Assembly: GCA_963742715.1 (NCBI GenBank)
Contig: CAVUMR010000003.1
Span: 1,302,001-1,366,000, forward strand
DNA from: CAVUMR01 sp963742715
GTDB taxonomy: Bacteria > Actinomycetota > Actinomycetes > Mycobacteriales > Micromonosporaceae
Length of the DNA: 64,000 nucleotides
Direction: 5' to 3'
The notes under the pieces were generated by a model. It was not told where the DNA came from, searched no databases, and saw only the letters and a list, made by a program, of their open reading frames with translations. Shown piece after piece: positions 58,867 through 64,000 of the stretch (within the stretch, counting starts at the first letter, position 1; the number at the start of each line of letters is the position of its first letter). The position numbers and the translations under genes were made by a program.

Positions 58867-60444
58867 TCAGCCGAAGGCGCGCAGCTCCGGCCAGAGCTTC
58901 GACCACGGCAGCAGCCGGTCCCGACATACCCAGATCTCGGTGCCCTGCTCGTCGTTGTCCAACCCGACCCCGTTGTCCACCCGGGTGGCGAGCTCGACTG
59001 AGCCGAACCATTTTTCGAGCTGCTCCCGGGTGTACCCGATGGCGATTGTGGTGGTCTTCGACTCCGGCGGCGGGCCCCATTCCCAGTAACTGTTGTGCCG
59101 GCTGTACGCCGGCGGCAGCGGCACCTCGCCGCGGTACCGGTCGATCGCGCCGGCCTGGCCGTAGTTGGTGGTCAACGCGACAGTGCTGGTCCGCTCGCCG
59201 GGCGGCAGCCCGGTGTACACCCTGGAGACCGTGCGCGCGAAGGCCGGCCAGCCGACCGTCTCGCCGGCGTCGTAGTTGACCGCCACGATCGGCGTACCGG
59301 CCAGCTGCGCGACCGGTACCAGCGGCAGGAACAGGAAGGCGGACACGGCGGCGCTCAGCGCGAGTGCGGCGGCGAGCAGTCCGACCCGGAGCCGGCCGGT
59401 GCCGCGCCGCACCCACCGCACGGTCGGCTCCGCGCCCGCGGCCAGCAGCGCCGGATAGAGCCCGCACAGGTAGTACGGCTTGCCGCCGGTCGCGATGAAC
59501 AGGACGGTCAGCACGGCGTAGGCGACCGCGAGCGCGCGATAGGTGCGCAGTTCCGGGTCGCGGGCCAGGCGCCACAGCCCGACCGCCCAGACCGGTACGA
59601 GCGCGGGGCTGACCAGCACGAACTGGTACGGCAGGAACAGCCAGCGCGGCTCGCTGGTGCCGGAGCCGCCGGACGCGATCGCGGCGGACACCTCGAGCTG
59701 CGGCCAGCCGTGCGTGGCCTGCCAGATCAGGTTCGGCGCCCACAGCGCTATCGCGACCAGGCCGGCGAGCCACAGCCACGGGTTGCGCAGCGGTGCACGC
59801 GGACCGACCAGCAGTACCCCGACGAGCAGGCCGAACAGCAGGAACGCGACGAGCACTTTGTTCTGCAGGCCGATGCCGGCCACGACCCCCACCCACAGCC
59901 AGCCGCGGCCATCCGTCCGCAGCGCGCGCACCACCAGCAGGCACAGCGCGGTCCAGGCGAGCAGGTCGAACGTGACCGTGGAGAGCAGGTGCCCGACCGC
60001 GACCGTGTACGCGGCGACCGCGACGCATGCGCCAGCCAGCACCTGACCGGTCCGACCGGCGCCGAACTCCCGGGCGAGCAGGCCGGTACACAGCACCCCC
60101 AGCCCGATCGTGACCGCCGAGATCAGCCGCAGCCCGACCAGCGAGTTGCCGAACAGTTCGGTCGCGAGTCGTGCCACGAGTGGAGTGAACGGCGGCTGGT
60201 CGACGTACCCGAACGCCAGCTCCCGGCCGGCGCGCAGGAAGTACAACTCGTCCCGGTGGTAGCCGTAGCGGCCGCTGGTGGCGACGAGTACCGCGGCGAT
60301 CGCGCCCGCGACCGCGGCCAGGCCGGTCCACGCGACCGGCTCCGGCCCCGACGGCGCGGCCCCGCCGGTGGGGTCCGGCCCCGGCTGGGCGTCCGCGGCG
60401 TGGCCGGTCGGGTCCGGTTCGGGTACCTCGCGAGTCTCGGCCAT
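58867..60444 (-). CDS. GT39-like (ArnT/PMT-family) membrane glycosyltransferase
   Basis: A 525-residue protein with about ten transmembrane helices. The first extracytoplasmic loop carries the GYHRDELYFLRAGR motif with the catalytic Asp-Glu of GT39/GT-C enzymes, and GYVDQPPFTPLVARL is the following conserved segment. Later helices include WLAGLVAIALWAPNLIW and ALAVAYAVLTVLFIATGG. GT-C enzymes transfer sugars from lipid-phosphate carriers to proteins or lipids outside the membrane. A C-terminal soluble domain of about 150 residues follows (TIVAVNYDAGETV). The start is ATG 60444 after GGATGGAGC. The acceptor is unknown. Confidence 0.85.
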   Translation of the reverse strand: MAETREVPEPDPTGHAADAQPGPDPTGGAAPSGPEPVAWTGLAAVAGAIAAVLVATSGRYGYHRDELYFLRAGRELAFGYVDQPPFTPLVARLATELFGNSLVGLRLISAVTIGLGVLCTGLLAREFGAGRTGQVLAGACVAVAAYTVAVGHLLSTVTFDLLAWTALCLLVVRALRTDGRGWLWVGVVAGIGLQNKVLVAFLLFGLLVGVLLVGPRAPLRNPWLWLAGLVAIALWAPNLIWQATHGWPQLEVSAAIASGGSGTSEPRWLFLPYQFVLVSPALVPVWAVGLWRLARDPELRTYRALAVAYAVLTVLFIATGGKPYYLCGLYPALLAAGAEPTVRWVRRGTGRLRVGLLAAALALSAAVSAFLFLPLVPVAQLAGTPIVAVNYDAGETVGWPAFARTVSRVYTGLPPGERTSTVALTTNYGQAGAIDRYRGEVPLPPAYSRHNSYWEWGPPPESKTTTIAIGYTREQLEKWFGSVELATRVDNGVGLDNDEQGTEIWVCRDRLLPWSKLWPELRAFG

Positions 60445-60659
60445 CGGCGCTCCATCCCCCGGCCACCTGGATCGAGGAGTAAGAATGCCCGCCCGCGCGG
60501 CCGGAGGAGATCGAAACCTGCTGATTCGGCGCAGATCCGTAATGGTGGCGGCTACCCGGCATCCGCACCCGGTGCGGCGGCCCGGAGGGCGGAGCGGCTG
60601 GGTGGCCAACCGGCGGCGGCATTCGGTCGCGGCCGCCACGGGGCGGCAGGCCCAAGTGA

Positions 60660-61211
60660 CTACGCGGTCGCGGCGGACCGACGCTCCGGCTTCTCCTGCG
60701 GCGGCTCGCCGTCGTGCAACAGCAGGACGGCGCGCCAGTACAACCGACCCACGCTGGTGGCCGTCGTGGTCTCGGTGTCGAGCAACTTCAACAGCACGGT
60801 GTACCGGCCGGCGGCGGCGGCGCCGGGCGACGGCTCGGTGACGTCGACAACCGTGGCGCCCTGGTGCCGGGCCATCGTGTCGAGCAGTCGTCGTACCCCG
60901 GTCGCGTCATCGTGCGCCGGATGCGGAATCACGAACCAGACGTACAACTCGCCCTGATCGTCCACCGCAAAGGTGTAACCGCCTGGTGCCAGAGCGTTAC
61001 CGGCGCTGACCCACACCTCGCGCAGCCAGTCCGCCCCGGATTCCGCGCGCGGGTACTCGCGATCTGGTCCGGCGGCCATCATGGCGGCGGCGAGCACGCC
61101 GAGGGAGACGGTAGCGATCTCACACTGAGTGACGCGACCGACGCGCGACCTGAGCAGCATGGCGATGTCGGACACGCCTGGTGCGTGCTCGTCGCGCGCA
61201 AGGTCCGCCAT
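60660..61211 (-). CDS. Unrecognised protein with one hydrophobic segment
   Basis: A 183-residue protein. A hydrophobic stretch (IATVSLGVLAAAMMAAG) lies near residues 33-49, followed by an alpha/beta domain (FAVDDQGELYVWFVIPHPAHD, VVDVTEPSPGAAAAGRYTVLLKLL). The early part (MADLARDEHAPGVSDIAML) is polar. No family is recognised. ATG 61211 follows TGGAAGC; a longer frame to 61349 is possible. It is on the same strand as, and 215 bp upstream of, the GT39 gene. Confidence 0.6.
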   Translation of the reverse strand: MADLARDEHAPGVSDIAMLLRSRVGRVTQCEIATVSLGVLAAAMMAAGPDREYPRAESGADWLREVWVSAGNALAPGGYTFAVDDQGELYVWFVIPHPAHDDATGVRRLLDTMARHQGATVVDVTEPSPGAAAAGRYTVLLKLLDTETTTATSVGRLYWRAVLLLHDGEPPQEKPERRSAATA

Positions 61212-61471
61212 GCTTCCAGTGTGTGCGCCGCTGGTACCCATCACCCATGGCCGAGCCGGCAACACCCCCTGACCGTCCGGCCAATCATCGCTGCCTATAT
61301 GGAAAGGCGAGGTCAACCTGGGCACGGGTGTACTACGGGCCGGTAACAAGTGCGTACCGGACGGGTCATCCGCTCGACAGGACGGCGCCGATCACCTAAC
61401 CGCCGGGAATCGCGAGCGGGCCGGCCGGACACGTCCAACCGCCAGCGCGGGGCGCTTACCCAGAGAGACGC

Positions 61472-64000
61472 CTAGCGGCGGGACTCACCGGACAGGCGCG
61501 CCCGGTCGGCCAGTCGGATCGCCGCCGGCCGTACCTCCCGCCGGAGTTGCTCGGCCCGCCGCAGCAGCCGCTGCGCGGTCAGCTGGTCGTCACCGTCACG
61601 GTGCAGCAGGCCCAGCTCCTGCGCGGCCCGGGCCTCGTTCTGCCGGTCACCCAGCCGGCGGAACACCTCCACCGCCCGCTCCAGCGCGGCCGCCGCCGGC
61701 TTCCGCTCGGACAGTCCGGCCAGTGCCCGGGCCAGCGGCAGCAGCGCGCACGCCGCGCACCGCTCGTCCTCCAGCTCGTCGAGCATGTGTACCGCCTGGC
61801 GGAGCGTGCGCGCCGCCCGGCGTTGATCACCGCCGGCCAACTGCAGCTCGCCCAACTGGCCGAGCACGATCGCCAGCCGGTGCTGGTCGCCGGTGGAGTG
61901 GGACAGCCGGGCGGCCCGGATGAACCAGTCGTGCGCGGTGTCGAACGCGTGCTGCTCCCGGTACACCGTGCCGATCGAGTTGCAGGCCTGCGCTTCGGCC
62001 GCGTGGTTCTCGGTGTCGTGGAACACCTTCAACGCCCGCTGGTAGTGCCGCAGCGCCACGTCGTACCGGCCGATGACCCGTTGTACGGTGCCGAGTCCGG
62101 AGATCGCGACCGCCTCGGCCGCGGTGTCCCCGAGGTGCCGGCTCAGCTGCCGCGACCGGTCGATCGCCTGGTACGCGGTCTCGTATCCGTCCTGGTAGAG
62201 CGCCACTTGACCGAGTCCACGCAGCAGCGCGGCCTCTCCCCGGAGGTTGTCGTGCAGCTGTACGGCGCGCAGCGCGCTGTCGTGCGACCGGCGCCAGTCG
62301 TCGTACCGGCCGCGATGGTCCTGGTACGTCACGAGAGTCGCGGCCAGCTCCCAGGCGATCTCGTCCCGCCCGGCGGTACCGGCCGCCTCGATCACGTCGA
62401 GCAGCGTGCCGCGTTCGGCGTCGAACCAGGCCAGTGGATCGGCGGTCAGCCGGTCCGCCGCCTGATAGTCCGGCCACCAGCGCGGAGCCGCGCCCACCGG
62501 CGCCCGGAACACGCACACCGGCAGCTTGGCGGCCGCGCGCTCGGCCAGCGCCAGCCAGGCGGCCATGGTCCGGGTCAGCGCCTCTTCCCGGCCTTCGCGG
62601 CCCGACCACTCCCGGCCGGCGGCGGCACCGATGCCGGCGAGACCGGCACCGTCGGTCTCCCGGACGTAGCAGCGGAGCAGCCGGGGCACGTGGTACCGCG
62701 ACTGGCCGGCCGGATCCGGGCCGGACACCCGCATCAGCCCGGAGTCGACCAGCGTGTCCAGCGCGGCGGCGGCCCGGTCGGTACCGAGCATCGGCTCCGC
62801 CACCCAGCCGGGCAGCTCCTCGGCGTCCAGGTCGCCGGACAGCCGCAGCACCGCGACCGCGTCGTCGGGCAGCGCCCGCACGCTGTCGGCGAAGCCCTCC
62901 CGCACGGTCAGCGCGCCGGCGCGCAGTTCGTCGAGCCGGCCGCGATCCGGACCGAGCCGGTCGGCCAGCGTGCGCAGCGGCCACGGCGGGCGTCCGGCCA
63001 GCCGGATCCCGGCGATCCGTACCGCCAGCGGATGCCGCCCGCAGGCGTCGACGATCTCGCTGACCGCGGACGGTTCGCGGCTGGCCCGCTCCACCCCCAC
63101 CAGCCGGGTGAGCAGATCCCGCGCCTCCGGCTGGGAGAACACGCCGAGGCTGAGCTCCCGGGCATCGGGCAGCTCCGGCAACCGGCGCCGGCTGGTCACC
63201 AGCACCGCGCATCCGGTACCCGCGGGTACCAGGGGAAGTACCTGGTCCGCGCTGGTGGCACCGTCCACGATGACCAGCACCCGGCGCCCGGCCAGCAGCG
63301 ACCGGTACAGGGCGGCCCGACCGCCGGTGCGGCCCGGCTGGGCCGGCTCGGGGGTACCGAGGCTGCGCAGTACGTCGACGAGCACCTCGTCCGGTGCCGG
63401 TGGTACCGCCGAACCGTCGGTCAGGTCGACGTAGAGCTGCCCGTCCGGGAACCGGTCGGCAAGCAGGTGCCCGACCCGGATCGCCAGCGCGGACTTGCCC
63501 ACTCCGGGCGGACCGACGACCACCGCGACCGGACAGCCGGTACCGGTCTGGCCCAGCTCGTCGACCAGCGTGGCGACCTCCCGGTCCCGGCCGGTGAAGT
63601 CCGCGACGTCCCGCGGAAGCTGGCGGATCGGCCGGTGACCGGTGGGCTCCGGCCCTCCGGGGGCGGCGATCACCAGCCGGGACGCCCAACCCTCGGCCGG
63701 CCGGTCGGACCGGTCGGCGGCCGGGCCGCCCTCGTCGTCCGGCCGCGGGCTGGACTCGCGCCGGTCGCCGACGCCCGGCCGGCCGCCCGACGCGCGGTCG
63801 CCGGTCACCAGAAGCTCGCCGGTCGGGCCGTCGCCGGCCAGCGGGCGGTCGCCGTCGGAGACCACGGACAGCACCGGCCGGCCGCCGTGCAGGATCGTCT
63901 CGTGGGTACGGCGCAGCTCCGCGCCCGGTTCGATGCCGAGTTCGGCGACCATCACGTCGCGCGCCTCGCGGAACGCGGCCAGCGCGGCCGCCTGCTGGCC
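61472..64000 (-). CDS. AfsR/SARP-family regulator: BTAD, NB-ARC ATPase, TPR (5' end outside window)
   Basis: The end of a large Streptomyces antibiotic regulatory protein. The frame is open to the window edge, where GQQAAALAAFREARDVMVAE ends the bacterial transcriptional activation domain. Inside the window lie the P-loop of NB-ARC (VVVGPPGVGKSALAIRVGHLLA), the Arg-rich RxGRAALYRSLL and LVTSRRRLPELPDA motifs, and TPR helices from about 61500-62350 (GEAALLRGLGQVALYQDGYE, HQRLAIVLGQLGELQLAG). ATP hydrolysis and oligomerisation regulate secondary metabolism genes. The N-terminal winged helix lies beyond 64000. Its targets are unknown. Confidence 0.9.
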   Translation of the reverse strand, partial: GQQAAALAAFREARDVMVAELGIEPGAELRRTHETILHGGRPVLSVVSDGDRPLAGDGPTGELLVTGDRASGGRPGVGDRRESSPRPDDEGGPAADRSDRPAEGWASRLVIAAPGGPEPTGHRPIRQLPRDVADFTGRDREVATLVDELGQTGTGCPVAVVVGPPGVGKSALAIRVGHLLADRFPDGQLYVDLTDGSAVPPAPDEVLVDVLRSLGTPEPAQPGRTGGRAALYRSLLAGRRVLVIVDGATSADQVLPLVPAGTGCAVLVTSRRRLPELPDARELSLGVFSQPEARDLLTRLVGVERASREPSAVSEIVDACGRHPLAVRIAGIRLAGRPPWPLRTLADRLGPDRGRLDELRAGALTVREGFADSVRALPDDAVAVLRLSGDLDAEELPGWVAEPMLGTDRAAAALDTLVDSGLMRVSGPDPAGQSRYHVPRLLRCYVRETDGAGLAGIGAAAGREWSGREGREEALTRTMAAWLALAERAAAKLPVCVFRAPVGAAPRWWPDYQAADRLTADPLAWFDAERGTLLDVIEAAGTAGRDEIAWELAATLVTYQDHRGRYDDWRRSHDSALRAVQLHDNLRGEAALLRGLGQVALYQDGYETAYQAIDRSRQLSRHLGDTAAEAVAISGLGTVQRVIGRYDVALRHYQRALKVFHDTENHAAEAQACNSIGTVYREQHAFDTAHDWFIRAARLSHSTGDQHRLAIVLGQLGELQLAGGDQRRAARTLRQAVHMLDELEDERCAACALLPLARALAGLSERKPAAAALERAVEVFRRLGDRQNEARAAQELGLLHRDGDDQLTAQRLLRRAEQLRREVRPAAIRLADRARLSGESRR

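Overview
The window is very GC-rich with dense, mostly GTG/ATG-started genes, ATGA stop/start overlaps and strong Shine-Dalgarno sites. This indicates an actinobacterium. The split proton-translocating transhydrogenase (PntAA/PntAB/PntB), a DUF3516-type helicase, an AfsR/SARP regulator, a class F sortase and a snapalysin-like protease fit a soil actinomycete, perhaps near Micromonosporaceae. The genus cannot be fixed from the sequence alone. No rRNA, tRNA, CRISPR array or intact insertion sequence was seen.

Layout. 0-9.2 kb: the end of a MetE-like methyltransferase, an aminotransferase, an ArsR-SRPBCC pair, two small ligand-fold proteins, a two-component system, then a Tat-exported beta-rich protein and a tandem-repeat protein. 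9.4-15.6 kb: the transhydrogenase operon, a MazF-like toxin-antitoxin pair, and a Ski2-like helicase. 15.7-20.2 kb: a decayed Rhs polymorphic-toxin island. It holds a truncated DUF4291 gene, an orphan Rhs tip with a candidate immunity gene, further small overlapping genes, an immunity-like gene, and an Rhs gene reduced to three out-of-register pieces. A 233-bp direct repeat joins the main tip and the orphan tip. 20.3-29.9 kb: an AraC regulator, two VOC proteins, a RibD-like reductase, a secreted metalloprotease, a multicopper oxidase, a DrrAB-like exporter and a small Leu/Pro-rich peptide gene.

30.9-42.4 kb: GAPDH, Tex, a sortase pair, a large ATPase-GAF sensor, a possible type VII substrate, a prolyl-aminopeptidase-like hydrolase and a small secreted protein. 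42.5-50.8 kb: a FitAB toxin-antitoxin operon behind a 35-bp palindrome, an ABC exporter, a PhyH-type dioxygenase, an ABC/XRE operon, a P450, and the remains of a siderophore-uptake ABC transporter. 50.9-64 kb: a hybrid sensor kinase with a coupled response regulator, 1.1 kb of tandem and inverted repeats, a second ArsR-SRPBCC pair, a secreted GH3 enzyme, a winged-helix regulator, a GT39-like membrane enzyme, and an AfsR-like SARP regulator cut by the window end.

How the genes act together. The clearest systems are the energy-coupled NADPH/NADH transhydrogenase, two small toxin-antitoxin modules with their control DNA, the Rhs toxin/immunity remnant, and several coupled sensor-regulator pairs (3976-5978, 50858-53916, and the ArsR-SRPBCC pairs). 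The Rhs island and the siderophore remnant show deletion-driven decay. The regions around 22.5, 34.5, 50.0 and 54 kb carry GC-rich tandem repeats between genes. Most starts were chosen from ribosome-binding sites and family lengths rather than from the longest open frame.
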